Below, piece after piece: positions 26,919 to 35,470 of a DNA stretch of 64,000 bases. The position numbers and the translations under genes were made by a program. The stretch is from contig NZ_CP108414.1 of assembly GCF_035978755.1 (NCBI RefSeq), positions 5,518,001 to 5,582,000 on the forward strand, given 5' to 3'. The DNA is from Streptomyces sp. NBC_01298 (lineage in GTDB: Bacteria > Actinomycetota > Actinomycetes > Streptomycetales > Streptomycetaceae). The stretch's first letter is position 1. Every line of letters begins with the position of its first letter. Below the pieces are notes generated by a model, which searched no databases, was not told where the DNA came from, and was given only the letters and a program-made list of their open reading frames with translations.

Positions 26919-28070
26919 CTACCCGTCCAGCCGGACCGGCATCAGGAGGGAGAAGGACTCCTCGTCGTCGGGGCGGCGGATCGCCACGGGGGCCTTGGGG
27001 GCGCCGAGCTCCAGGATCAGCCGGTCCCGGGCTCCGGCGGCGAGCGCGTCGAGCAGGAACGCGCGGTTCAGGCCGACGTCGGCCGGTTCGTCGTCTCCGT
27101 CGGCGCCCAGGGACACCGTCCCCTCGCCGGTCACCCTGAGCACGCTGAGCTCGCCGGTCGCGCCGTCCCGCTCGCGCACGGCCGGGCGGACCGGGCCGTT
27201 CTCCAGCGTCTCGCGGAAGGCCGGAACGTCGACCAGGACCCGGCGCCCCGCGGGCAGGCTGATCAGGCGGCGGTAGTCGGGGAACTCGTGGTCCAGGCAC
27301 CGGCCGGCCGCCTGGCGGTCCGCCGCCTCCGTCTCCAGGGCCACGCGGTCGCCGTCCACGGTCAGCAGGACCGGGGCGTCGTCGCTCAGCAGCGCCCGCA
27401 TCGCGTCCGCGAGCGGGGCGGGTACGAGGAGCTGGACGCGGGGACCGGTGTGGCCGGTGACCCCGGCGCGGGCCACGGCCAGGCGGTACCGGTCGGTGGC
27501 CACGACGCGCAGCGCCCCGTCCTCGATGTCGAACAGGATGCCGCCGAGCACCGGCAGAGCGGGATCGGCGGAGACGGCGAACCGGACCGAGTCCAGGGTG
27601 GCGGCCAGCTCGGGCCCGGAGACGGTGAGCCGCGCGGTCGTGCCGGCGGCGGCGTGGGCGGCGGCCTGGGCGGTCGTGCGGGCGGTCGTGTTCGTGATCG
27701 TGGTCTCGGTCATGGGGGTCTCCCTGCGGTCGAGTAGGGCGCGGATCGCGGAGAGCTCGGTGCGGGCGTCGGACAGGCCCTCTTCCAGCCGGAGCAGGTG
27801 CGCCCGGAGCAGGCCGCGGACCAGATCGGTGTCCGCGCCGGCCCAGCCGGCCAGCACGAGCCGGATGTCCGCCAGGGGCATCCCGGTCCGCCGGAGCCGG
27901 GCCAGCAGCCGGGCCTCCTCGACCTGCTCGGGTCCGTACCAGCGGTACCCGCTCGCCGGATCCACCCGGACGGGAACCAGCACGCCGGCCCCGTCGTAGA
28001 ACCGCAGGGCACTCACGCTCAGGCCGCTGTCGAGGGCCGTCTCGCCGATACTGCGCATCTCGTTCTCCAC
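26919..28070 (-). CDS. MerR-family regulator fused to a DNA sliding-clamp (DnaN)-like domain
   Basis: 383 residues. N-terminal MerR winged helix (SIGETALDSGLSVSALRFYD, then YRWYGPEQVEEARLL) and a dimerisation helix to about 110. A Thr/Ala-rich linker precedes two regions resembling beta-clamp domains: LDSVRFAVSADPALPVLGGILF, with VVATDRYRLAVARA, and a C-terminal end SFSLLMPVRL that matches clamp C-termini. The clamp part is shorter than DnaN (about 250 against 370 residues). Such fusions may couple transcription control to a clamp-like effector domain. GTG 28070 is used because the promoter upstream predicts a leaderless start there; ATG 28058 with GGAG is the alternative. Confidence 0.85.
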   Translation of the reverse strand: MENEMRSIGETALDSGLSVSALRFYDGAGVLVPVRVDPASGYRWYGPEQVEEARLLARLRRTGMPLADIRLVLAGWAGADTDLVRGLLRAHLLRLEEGLSDARTELSAIRALLDRRETPMTETTITNTTARTTAQAAAHAAAGTTARLTVSGPELAATLDSVRFAVSADPALPVLGGILFDIEDGALRVVATDRYRLAVARAGVTGHTGPRVQLLVPAPLADAMRALLSDDAPVLLTVDGDRVALETEAADRQAAGRCLDHEFPDYRRLISLPAGRRVLVDVPAFRETLENGPVRPAVRERDGATGELSVLRVTGEGTVSLGADGDDEPADVGLNRAFLLDALAAGARDRLILELGAPKAPVAIRRPDDEESFSLLMPVRLDG

Positions 28071-28077
28071 GCCCCGA

Positions 28078-28108
28078 ACCCTGGGCCCTCGACCAGGTCG
28101 AGGGTCAA
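28078..28108 (-). promoter_or_regulatory. autoregulated MerR-type promoter with 19-bp spacer
   Basis: On the minus strand, TTGACC (28108-28103) and CAGGGT (28083-28078) are separated by 19 bp, the abnormal spacing typical of MerR-controlled promoters. A dyad with 8-bp arms (CCCTCGAC/GTCGAGGG, 28086-28104) lies between them. Initiation would fall at or next to GTG 28070. Confidence 0.75.
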
Positions 28109-28163
28109 GAAGGGCTCCTGGGGGGCTGTTCGGGGGTCTTAGGTCCCGTCGTCCACATGAACT

Positions 28164-28181
28164 TCGTGAAGTTCTTCACAA
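28164..28181. promoter_or_regulatory. Rex-operator-like site 1 (distal)
   Basis: TCGTGAAGTTCTTCACAA matches the Rex operator pattern TTGTGAA-N4-TTCACAA at 13 of 14 fixed positions. It lies 319 bp upstream of ndh and just before a terminator-like hairpin. Confidence 0.65.
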
Positions 28182-28198
28182 GGAAAAGGTGCCTGTAA

Positions 28199-28252
28199 GG
28201 GCCTCGGAGGAGCCTTTTGGGCGAGTCCGGAGCCTCCTGGGCCTTCTTTTTG
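28199..28252 (+). terminator. terminator-like hairpin with T tract
   Basis: GGCCTCGGAGG (28200-28210) pairs with CCTCCTGGGCC (28233-28243), one mismatch and one G.T, followed by TTCTTTTTG. No plus-strand gene ends here, so it is either an attenuator in the ndh leader or the end of a small RNA. Confidence 0.6.
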
Positions 28253-28448
28253 CTCGCGTTCGTGCGATTGCCGGACCTCGCACACCTCTGGCGGTAGGTA
28301 TCCACGAAGGCGGTGGTCTACTCCGCTTAGGGGCTCGGAGGCCAGTTCAGGACTGGTGTTCAACGACTCCCGTTACACCCTGGTTCCCGCTTCGCGCCAT
28401 GACCTCGGTCACGTGGGCGGCGGAGTGTAGCAGAGGGTCCCAAGGTCC

Positions 28449-28466
28449 TTGTGAAGGGGCTCACGA
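28449..28466. promoter_or_regulatory. Rex-operator-like site 2 (proximal to ndh)
   Basis: TTGTGAAGGGGCTCACGA matches the Rex pattern at 12 of 14 fixed positions and lies about where the -35 of the proximal ndh promoter should be. GATACT (28488-28493) is the likely -10; ATG 28500 follows it by 6 nt, so this mRNA would be leaderless. Rex repression of ndh is known in S. coelicolor. Confidence 0.65.
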
Positions 28467-28499
28467 GCGTCACCCCTGGGGGTGCTGGATACTCGTTCC

Positions 28500-29885
28500 A
28501 TGAGCACCACGGAGCGTCCCAGGATCCTCGTTGTAGGAGGTGGGTACGTAGGCCTGTACGCAGCCAAGCGCATCATGAAGAAGATGCGTTACGGCGAGGC
28601 GACCGTCACGGTCGTCGACCCGCGCTCGTACATGACCTACCAGCCCTTCCTCCCCGAAGTGGCCGCAGGCAGCATCTCGCCTCGGCACGTCGTCGTACCG
28701 CTGCGACGCGTGCTTCCGAAGGCTGAGGTCCTCACCGGCCGGGTCACGAACATCGACCAGGACCGCAAGGTCGCCGTCGTCACGCCGCTGGTCGGCGAGG
28801 CGTACGAGCTGCCCTTCGACTACCTGGTGATCGCGCTCGGCGCCGTCTCCCGCACCTTCCCGATCCCCGGCCTCGCCGAACAGGGCATCGGCATGAAGGG
28901 CGTGGAAGAGGGCATCGGCCTGCGCAACCACGTACTCGAGCAGCTCGACAAGGCCGAGTCCACGACGGACGAGGACGTCCGCCGCAAGGCCCTCACCTTC
29001 GTCTTCGTCGGCGGCGGCTTCGCCGGTGCCGAGACGATCGGCGAGGTCGAGGACATGGCCCGCGACGCCGCGAAGTACTACTCCAGCATCAAGCGCGAGG
29101 ACATGCGCTTCATCCTGGTAGACGCGGCCGACAAGATCCTTCCCGAGGTCGGGCCCAAGCTCGGCACCTGGGGCAAGGAGCACCTCGAGTCGCGCGGCAT
29201 CGAGATCTACCTGAACACCTCCATGGACTCCTGCGTGGACGGCCACGTGGTGCTGAAGAACGGCCTCGAGGTCGACTCCAGCACCCTCGTGTGGACCGCC
29301 GGCGTGAAGCCCAACCCCGTGCTGGCCCGCTACGGCCTGCCGCTGGGCCCCCGCGGCCACGTGGACGCCGAGCCGACCCTCCAGGTCAAGGGCACGGACT
29401 ACATCTGGACCGCCGGCGACAACGCCCAGGTGCCCGACCTCGCCGCCCGCAAGGCCGGCGTGGAGAACGCCTGGTGCCCGCCGAACGCCCAGCACGCGCT
29501 GCGCCAGGCCAAGGTCCTCGGCGACAACGTCATCTCGGGCATGCGGGGCTTCCCGCAGGCCGAGTACTCGCACTCCAACAAGGGTGCGGTGGCGGGCCTC
29601 GGCCTCCACAAGGGCGTCGCGATGATCGTCATGGGCAAGATGAAGATCAAGCTCAAGGGCCGTCTCGCCTGGTACATGCACCGTGGCTACCACGGCATGG
29701 CCATGCCGACCTGGAACCGCAAGATCCGCGTCTTCGCCGACTGGACCCTCGCGATGTTCCTCAAGCGCGAGGTCGTCTCCCTCGGCGCCCTGGAGAGCCC
29801 CCGCGAGGAGTTCTACGAGGCCGCCAAGCCGGCGCCGGCTCCGGCCGCCGTCACGGCCCCGGCCGAGAAGGCCAAGGCCTCCTGA
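28500..29885 (+). CDS. ndh: type II NADH dehydrogenase (NDH-2)
   Basis: 461 residues. FAD-binding motif ILVVGGGYVGLYAAKRI (about 10-26), PRSYMTYQPFLPEVAAG active-site loop, NADH-binding FVFVGGGFAGAETIGEVED, second FAD motif YIWTAGDNAQVPD, and a C-terminal amphipathic membrane anchor (RKIRVFADWTLAMFLKREVVSLG). It passes electrons from NADH to quinone without pumping protons, at the inner face of the membrane. ATG 28500 chosen (MSTTERPR); likely leaderless. Two Rex-like sites upstream suggest derepression when NADH rises. Confidence 0.95.
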   Translation: MSTTERPRILVVGGGYVGLYAAKRIMKKMRYGEATVTVVDPRSYMTYQPFLPEVAAGSISPRHVVVPLRRVLPKAEVLTGRVTNIDQDRKVAVVTPLVGEAYELPFDYLVIALGAVSRTFPIPGLAEQGIGMKGVEEGIGLRNHVLEQLDKAESTTDEDVRRKALTFVFVGGGFAGAETIGEVEDMARDAAKYYSSIKREDMRFILVDAADKILPEVGPKLGTWGKEHLESRGIEIYLNTSMDSCVDGHVVLKNGLEVDSSTLVWTAGVKPNPVLARYGLPLGPRGHVDAEPTLQVKGTDYIWTAGDNAQVPDLAARKAGVENAWCPPNAQHALRQAKVLGDNVISGMRGFPQAEYSHSNKGAVAGLGLHKGVAMIVMGKMKIKLKGRLAWYMHRGYHGMAMPTWNRKIRVFADWTLAMFLKREVVSLGALESPREEFYEAAKPAPAPAAVTAPAEKAKAS

Positions 29886-29962
29886 CCCCGTAGGGCCCCG
29901 GCAGGACGAGCAGGATCAGCGGTACCGGCAAGACCAGTACGACCAGTACGACCCAGCGCGTC

Positions 29963-30006
29963 CCGAAGGGGCCGCCCGCCATCCGTGGTGCGGGCGGCCC
30001 CTTCGG
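29963..30006. terminator. terminator after ndh
   Basis: Perfect 17-bp stem CCGAAGGGGCCGCCCGC / GCGGGCGGCCCCTTCGG with a 10-base loop, 77 bp after the ndh stop. Confidence 0.8.
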
Positions 30007-30083
30007 CATATTCGGGACCGGATCCGGGTATGCCGTGCGGTCGGAACTTGTCGAGCTCGTCGGTGCTTGTTGGAGGATCCCGC

Positions 30084-31403
30084 ATGAACGACGCCGCGCC
30101 GCGGCTGGCCGCTTTAGCCGAAACCCTGATGGGAGCCCCCCTCCCCGTCCGGATCCGGGTCTGGGACGGCAGCGAGGCCGGTCCGCTCGGCGGTCCCATC
30201 CTGGTCCTGAACAACCGGCGCGCCCTGCGCCGGATCCTGTGGAAGCCCGGCGAGCTGGGCCTGGCCCGCGCCTGGGTGGCCGGGGACCTCACCGTCGACG
30301 GGGACCTGTTCGAGCTGCTGGACCGGGTCGGCGGGCTGCTCTGGGAGCGGGACCGCGAGCCGGCTCCCGAGCCGTCCGCCGGCAAGGGCGCCGGGCCCGC
30401 CGCCCTGCTGCGCGATCCGCGCTCCCGGGCCGCCGTACGGGGCCTCGTGGGCCTGGCGCGGCCGTGGACCAAGCCGGCCCCGCCGCCCGAGGAGGCCGTC
30501 CGCCGCGGCGGGCCCCGGCACACGAAGGGCAGCGACCGGCGGGCCATCAGCCACCACTACGACGTGGGCAACACCTTCTACGAGCGGGTGCTCGGCCCGT
30601 CGATGGTGTACTCCTGCGCCTACTGGACCCCCGGCGGGAGCCTGGAGGACGCCCAGCGGGACAAGCTGGACCTGGTCTGCCGCAAGCTCGCCCTGGGCCC
30701 GGGGGACCGGCTCCTGGACGTCGGCTGCGGCTGGGGCTCGATGGCCCTGCACGCGGCCCGGGAGTACGGGGCCAAGGTCACCGGGATCACCCTCTCCGGC
30801 GAACAGGCCGCCTACGCCCGCAAGCGGGTCGCGGAGGAGGGCCTGGCGGACCTCGTGGAGATCCGGGTCCAGGACTACCGGGACGTCAAGGACGGCCCGT
30901 ACGACGCCGTCTCCTCCATCGGGATGGCCGAACACGTCGGCGCCGAGCGCTACCGCACGTACGCCCACACGCTGTACGGCCTGCTGCGGCCGGGCGGGAG
31001 GCTGCTGAACCACCAGATCGCGCGGCGTCCCGAACCGGACGAGGAGGCCTACCGGATCGACGCGTTCATAGACGCCTACGTCTTCCCCGACGGCGAGCTG
31101 TCGCCACTGGGCACCACCGTCGGCGAGCTCGAGCGGGCCGGCTTCGAGGTCCGCGACTTGGAGGCGCTGCGCGAGCACTACGCGCTCACCCTGCGGGCCT
31201 GGGTGGCCCGGCTGGAGGAGCACTGGGAGGAGGCCCAGCGGCTGACCTCGCCCGGGCGGGCCCGGGTCTGGCAGCTGTACATGGCCGCCTCGGCGCTCGC
31301 CTTCGAGCACAACCGGCTCGGCGTCAACCAGGTGCTCGCGGTGCGCACCGGGAGACGGTCGGCCTCCGGAATGCCGCTGCGCGCACGGGAGTGGCCCGCG
31401 TAG
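30084..31403 (+). CDS. cyclopropane-fatty-acyl-phospholipid synthase-like methyltransferase
   Basis: 439 residues. N-terminal domain of CFA synthases (PLPVRIRVWDGSEAGPLGGP, WKPGELGLARAWVAGDLTVDGDLFELL), then the methyltransferase: AISHHYDVGNTFYERVLGPS, MVYSCAYW, SAM motif LLDVGCGWGSMALHAA, GITLSGEQAAYA, and MAEHVGAERY. It would transfer a methylene group from SAM to unsaturated acyl chains of membrane lipids. ATG 30084 has GGAGG 8 nt upstream. Codon 11 is TTA (30114-30116), a very rare codon in Streptomyces, so translation should depend on the bldA tRNA encoded 4 kb downstream. Confidence 0.92.
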   Translation: MNDAAPRLAALAETLMGAPLPVRIRVWDGSEAGPLGGPILVLNNRRALRRILWKPGELGLARAWVAGDLTVDGDLFELLDRVGGLLWERDREPAPEPSAGKGAGPAALLRDPRSRAAVRGLVGLARPWTKPAPPPEEAVRRGGPRHTKGSDRRAISHHYDVGNTFYERVLGPSMVYSCAYWTPGGSLEDAQRDKLDLVCRKLALGPGDRLLDVGCGWGSMALHAAREYGAKVTGITLSGEQAAYARKRVAEEGLADLVEIRVQDYRDVKDGPYDAVSSIGMAEHVGAERYRTYAHTLYGLLRPGGRLLNHQIARRPEPDEEAYRIDAFIDAYVFPDGELSPLGTTVGELERAGFEVRDLEALREHYALTLRAWVARLEEHWEEAQRLTSPGRARVWQLYMAASALAFEHNRLGVNQVLAVRTGRRSASGMPLRAREWPA

Positions 31404-31425
31404 CCCCGTACGCCGGGTGAAACGG

Positions 31426-31464
31426 CCGCAGGGCCCCGCGACGTGATGTCGCGGGGCCCTGCGG
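31426..31464. terminator. bidirectional terminator, cfa-like gene / ABC permease
   Basis: Perfect 17-bp stem CCGCAGGGCCCCGCGAC / GTCGCGGGGCCCTGCGG with loop GTGAT in the convergent gap. Confidence 0.85.
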
Positions 31465-31497
31465 CTTCGTACGGGCGCCGTCGTACGGCCGGCGCGG

Positions 31498-34050
31498 CTA
31501 CTCCGTCTTGATCGCGGTCAGCATGTTCAGCCGGGCCGCGCTGCGGGCGGGCCACATGGCCGCCAGGGCGCCGACGATGCCGGCCAGCAGCATGAAGATC
31601 GCGATCCGGTCGAAGGGGATCACCAGGGCGTAGTTCGGGATCGAGCCCTTGACGGTCTCGCCGACGGCCCAGGCGATGAAGGTGCCCAGCGCCACGCCGA
31701 TGACCGCGCCGAAGAGCGAGATGACGATGGCCTCCAGCCGGATCATGTTCTTGACCCGGCCGCGGTCCAGGCCGATGGCCCGCAGCATGCCGATCTCCTG
31801 CGTCCGCTCGTACACGGACATCGCCAGGGTGTTGACGACGCCGAGGACCGAGATGATCAGCGCCATGGCGAGCAGGCCGTACATGATGTTCAGGGCGGTG
31901 TTGATCATGCCGCCCATCTGGTTGCGGATGTCCTGCTGGGTGGCGAAGGTGATCGCCGGGTTCTTGCCGAGGGCGTCGACGAGGGCCTGCTCGCCCTTGG
32001 CGGAGGGGCCGCCGTCCATCTTGACGAGGACCTCGCGCAGGTACGGCTTCTCGTCGTGCCGGTCGAGGATCCGGGAGTCGATCACGTAGGGGGAGAGCAT
32101 GCCCTCCATGTCCTTGTAGACCGCGCCGACCTTCAGGCTCTCCTTCTTGTTGTCCGGGAAGGTGACCTTCAGGGGGGAGCCGACCGACAGGCCGTCCGAC
32201 TTCGCGGTCTTCTCGGAGACGGCCACCTCGCCCTTGGCGAGGCTGGTCAGCTGCCCGCTGACCACGTCGAAGTTGAGGAGCTGGCCGATGGTCGCCGGGT
32301 TGACCCCGGAGACGGAGCGGTAGGTGTCGCCGTCGCCGACCTTGAAGTCGCCGGCCTGCTGCGGAGAGACCGCCTTGACGCCCGGGGCCTTCGCCAGGGC
32401 CGGGATCACGGATGCGTCCAGGCTGCCGAAGCTCTCGCCCATGGAGACCGTGTAGTCGGCCTTGAGGTTGTCCGTCGTCATCCGGTCGATGGCCTTGCCC
32501 ATCGTGATGCCGAGCACGGACAGGGCGGTGACCAGGGTCAGGCCGATGGCCAGCGAGGCGGCGGTGACGGCGGTGCGGCGCGGGTTGCGGACCGCGTTCT
32601 GCGCGGCCAGCTTGCCGGCGACGCCGAAGGCCTTCTCCAGCAGCGGGCGGACCGCCGCGATGACCGGGCGGGAGAGGGCCGGCAGCAGGACGATGATGCC
32701 GATCATCGTGAAGAAGGCGCCGGCGCCGATGAGCACCCTGCCGTCCTTGCCGGCGATCGCGCCGCCGAGGATGGCGAGCAGACCGAGCAGGGTGACGGCG
32801 CCGCCGATGCTGTTGCGCAGCACCAGGGACTTGGAGGAGGCCGGCAGGTGGGCGCTGCCCATCGCGGCGACCGGGGAGATCTTGGCGGTGCGGCGCGCGG
32901 GCAGCCAGGCGGCGAGCATCGTGACGACGACGCCGATGACGATCGCCGCGAGGACGGTGGCGGGGGCGACGACCAGCGGGCCGGCCGGGATCTTCACGTC
33001 GAAGGCGCCCATCGCGGCGCGCATGCCGATGGCGAGCCCGACGCCGGCGATCAGGCCGATGGCGGAGGAGATGACGCCGACGACCAGGGCCTCGGCGAGG
33101 ACCGAGCGCTTGACCTGGCCGCGGTTGGCGCCGACGGCGCGCAGCAGGGCCAGTTCCTTGGTGCGCTGGGCGACCAGCATGGTGAAGGTGTTGTAGATCA
33201 GGAAGATGCCGACGAAGAGCGAGATCAGCGCGAACGTCAGCAGCATCTGGTTCATGCTGCCCATGCCGGCTTCGATGTCCTTGGCCTGCTCGGCCGCGAG
33301 CGCCGCCCCGGTCTGGGCCTTGGCGTCCTTGCCGACGAGCGGCTTGATCTCGGTGAGCAGCTGGTCGGCGCCGGTGCCGGCCTTGGCGCTGACCGACAGC
33401 TCGCTGTAGTAGCCCGGCTCCAGGTAGAGCCGCTGGGCGGTCGGGGTGTCGAACAGGACGAGCGAGCCGCCCGCGTTGACCGCGCCGTCCTCGGTGGTGA
33501 AGACGCCGGCGAGCGTGTACTCCTTGGCCGGGCCGTTGTCGGCCACGCGGACCTTGTCGCCCACCTTGTACTCGCCGCGCTTGGCGGTCTCCTTGTCGAG
33601 GGCGATCTCGCCGGCCTTGGCCGGGCCGTTGCCCTCGGCGAAGGCGTAGCGGGGGTCCTTGCCGTCCTTGAGGGGGACGAAGTTGGCGCCGGTGTTGGCC
33701 CAGCCGGTGCCGATCAGCTTGCCGTCCTGGTCGCCCACGGCGGCGAAGCCGCTCACGCGGCCGGAGGCGGCGTCGACGCCGTCGAGGGCCTTGACCTTGT
33801 CGAGGGTCTTCTGGCTGATGCCCGGCTCGCCCTCCTTGACGCCCTCGTCGTTGCGGGAGGCGCCGTAGGAGGTGACCGAGACGGCGACGCCGTCGAAGCT
33901 CTTGGCGGACTGGTTCGACATCGCCTTGCCGACGGTGTCGGTGAAGACGAGCGTGCCGGAGACGAAGGCGACGCCGAGGACGACGGCGAGCACCGTCATC
34001 AGCAGCCGGGCCTTGTGCGCGAGCACGTTGCGCAGGGCGGTACGGAACAT
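31498..34050 (-). CDS. FtsX-like ABC transporter permease
   Basis: 850 residues, same architecture as the permease at 149-2722: one N-terminal helix, extracytoplasmic domain, three helices with VAQRTKELALLRAVGA and WLPARRTAKISPVAAM, two central helices, RNPRRTAVTAASLAIG, a second extracytoplasmic domain and a C-terminal three-helix unit with YERTQEIGMLRAIGLDRG. It is transcribed with the ATPase gene at 34115 (64-bp gap), forming a complete exporter or mechanotransmission pair. Substrate unknown. Confidence 0.92.
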   Translation of the reverse strand: MFRTALRNVLAHKARLLMTVLAVVLGVAFVSGTLVFTDTVGKAMSNQSAKSFDGVAVSVTSYGASRNDEGVKEGEPGISQKTLDKVKALDGVDAASGRVSGFAAVGDQDGKLIGTGWANTGANFVPLKDGKDPRYAFAEGNGPAKAGEIALDKETAKRGEYKVGDKVRVADNGPAKEYTLAGVFTTEDGAVNAGGSLVLFDTPTAQRLYLEPGYYSELSVSAKAGTGADQLLTEIKPLVGKDAKAQTGAALAAEQAKDIEAGMGSMNQMLLTFALISLFVGIFLIYNTFTMLVAQRTKELALLRAVGANRGQVKRSVLAEALVVGVISSAIGLIAGVGLAIGMRAAMGAFDVKIPAGPLVVAPATVLAAIVIGVVVTMLAAWLPARRTAKISPVAAMGSAHLPASSKSLVLRNSIGGAVTLLGLLAILGGAIAGKDGRVLIGAGAFFTMIGIIVLLPALSRPVIAAVRPLLEKAFGVAGKLAAQNAVRNPRRTAVTAASLAIGLTLVTALSVLGITMGKAIDRMTTDNLKADYTVSMGESFGSLDASVIPALAKAPGVKAVSPQQAGDFKVGDGDTYRSVSGVNPATIGQLLNFDVVSGQLTSLAKGEVAVSEKTAKSDGLSVGSPLKVTFPDNKKESLKVGAVYKDMEGMLSPYVIDSRILDRHDEKPYLREVLVKMDGGPSAKGEQALVDALGKNPAITFATQQDIRNQMGGMINTALNIMYGLLAMALIISVLGVVNTLAMSVYERTQEIGMLRAIGLDRGRVKNMIRLEAIVISLFGAVIGVALGTFIAWAVGETVKGSIPNYALVIPFDRIAIFMLLAGIVGALAAMWPARSAARLNMLTAIKTE

Positions 34051-34114
34051 GGTGGAGGAATCCAGGTCTAGGAGGTCAGCGGGGACGGACGTCTGCGCGG
34101 GGCGCGGGCGTCCC

Positions 34115-34888
34115 TCAGCTGGTGCGGCCCTTGGCGTCGAAGGCCTTCATGCGGTCGAGCACGCCGTCCGCGGTGGGCTGGATCATCTCGTCGACGATGC
34201 GGCCGTCGGCGAGGAAGATGACGCGGTCCGCGTAGGAGGCGGCGACCGGGTCGTGGGTGACCATCACGACGGTCTGGCCGAGCTCGCGCACGGAGTTGCG
34301 CAGGAAGCCCAGGACCTCGGCGCCGGAGCGCGAGTCGAGGTTTCCGGTGGGCTCGTCACCGAAGATGATCTCGGGGCGGGAGGCCAGGGCGCGGGCCACG
34401 GCGACGCGCTGCTGCTGGCCGCCGGAGAGCTGGGTGGGGCGGTGGGAGAGGCGGTCGGCGAGGCCGACCATGTTGATCACCGAGTCCAGCCACTGCTTGT
34501 CGGGCTTGCGGCCGGCGATGTCCATGGGGAGCGTGATGTTCTCCAGGGCCGTCAGGGTCGGCAGCAGGTTGAAGGCCTGGAAGATGAAGCCGATCTTGTC
34601 CCGGCGCAGCTGCGTCAGCTGCTTGTCCTTCAGGGTGGACAGCTCGGTCTCGCCGATGCGGACCGACCCGGCGGAGAAGGTGTCCAGGCCGGCGACGCAG
34701 TGCATCAGCGTGGACTTGCCGGATCCGGAGGGGCCCATGATCGCGGTGAACTGGCCCTGCGCGAAGTCCACGGAGACGTTGTCCAGAGCGACCACCTGGG
34801 TCTCGCCCTGGCCGTACACCTTGGAGAGGCCGGAGGCGCGCGCGGCGACGGCCTGGGCGGTGTGCGGGGCGTAGTTCATGGTGGTCAC
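34115..34888 (-). CDS. ABC transporter ATP-binding protein (LolD/MacB type)
   Basis: 257 residues with all motifs: Walker A GPSGSGKST (52-60), Q-loop Gln104, signature LSGGQQQR (154-161), Walker B IIFGDEPTGNLD (about 174-185) and H-loop His212. It energises the FtsX-like permease encoded just downstream. GTG 34888 has GAGGAG 8 nt upstream. The C-terminal 50 residues are almost identical to the truncated ATPase at the left edge of the window, indicating an old duplication of the whole system. Confidence 0.95.
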   Translation of the reverse strand: MTTMNYAPHTAQAVAARASGLSKVYGQGETQVVALDNVSVDFAQGQFTAIMGPSGSGKSTLMHCVAGLDTFSAGSVRIGETELSTLKDKQLTQLRRDKIGFIFQAFNLLPTLTALENITLPMDIAGRKPDKQWLDSVINMVGLADRLSHRPTQLSGGQQQRVAVARALASRPEIIFGDEPTGNLDSRSGAEVLGFLRNSVRELGQTVVMVTHDPVAASYADRVIFLADGRIVDEMIQPTADGVLDRMKAFDAKGRTS

Positions 34889-35470
34889 GGGGGCGGCTCC
34901 TCGAAGGACGGACCGGGCTCACGGTCCGCGGTTGGCGGGACCCCTCCATCCTCGTGGCGCCCACCCCCGCTCCGGATCAGCCGTGATGCCCCTTCTCCGG
35001 TCCCCTGGAGACTGACCACGGAGGGCCGGGCCTCCTCCTTTGGTATGACGGCGGCGCGGGGCGGACGCGGGGAGGCAGCCGGTCCGGCGGGGCCCGGAAC
35101 GGGAAACGGGAGCCGCGCACGGGCCGGAGCGGAGCCCCTGCGGGGGTGGGAACGGAGCCCGCACCGGGGGCGGAAGCGGAGCCGGGGCCGGGGGCGGGGG
35201 CGGACCGGCGGGGGACCGGAAGCGGAGCCGGCCCGAGGGGGTGGCGCACGGGGTGGCGTGCGGGGTGGCGCGGGCCATCGAAATCCCGTCAATCCCGTGG
35301 CGGCCATGATCGACGCCCGGAACGTGCCGACCGCGCCTTCTGTCCCCTGACGAGCCGTCAATCACCAATAAAATCAGACAACATCGGCGAGATGCCCAGG
35401 TGGGGGCGCAAGTCTTCCGGATAGGCTCGGCGTAGCGTTCAAGGCTTTTCCTACGGGGCCGCTACGCCCT
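34889..35470. other. gene-free G-rich stretch upstream of bldA
   Basis: 582 bp without a supported gene. 35080-35285 is strongly G-rich on the plus strand, with repeated GGAAGCGGAGCC and GGGGTGGCG blocks. 35350-35390 is locally AT-rich and holds the bldA promoter candidate. Confidence 0.6.
35347..35374 (+). promoter_or_regulatory. candidate bldA promoter
   Basis: CTGACG and TAAAAT with a 16-bp spacer; initiation would fall about 90 nt before the mature tRNA. A closer alternative -10 (TAGCGT, 35433-35438) lacks a good -35. Confidence 0.35.

Larger units (their letters stand above)
28071..28499. other. divergent control region of merR-clamp and ndh
   Basis: 429 bp without a convincing gene. 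From left: MerR-type promoter and dyad (28078-28108), Rex-operator-like site 1 (28164-28181), a terminator-like hairpin (28199-28252), then about 200 bp with no recognised element, Rex-operator-like site 2 (28449-28466) and the ndh -10. Confidence 0.7.

Noticed and set aside
27720..28070. Separate merR and clamp-like genes instead of a fusion
   Set aside because: The frame is continuous from the MerR head through the Thr/Ala linker to the clamp-like end, with no internal start preceded by a Shine-Dalgarno that would fit a second gene.
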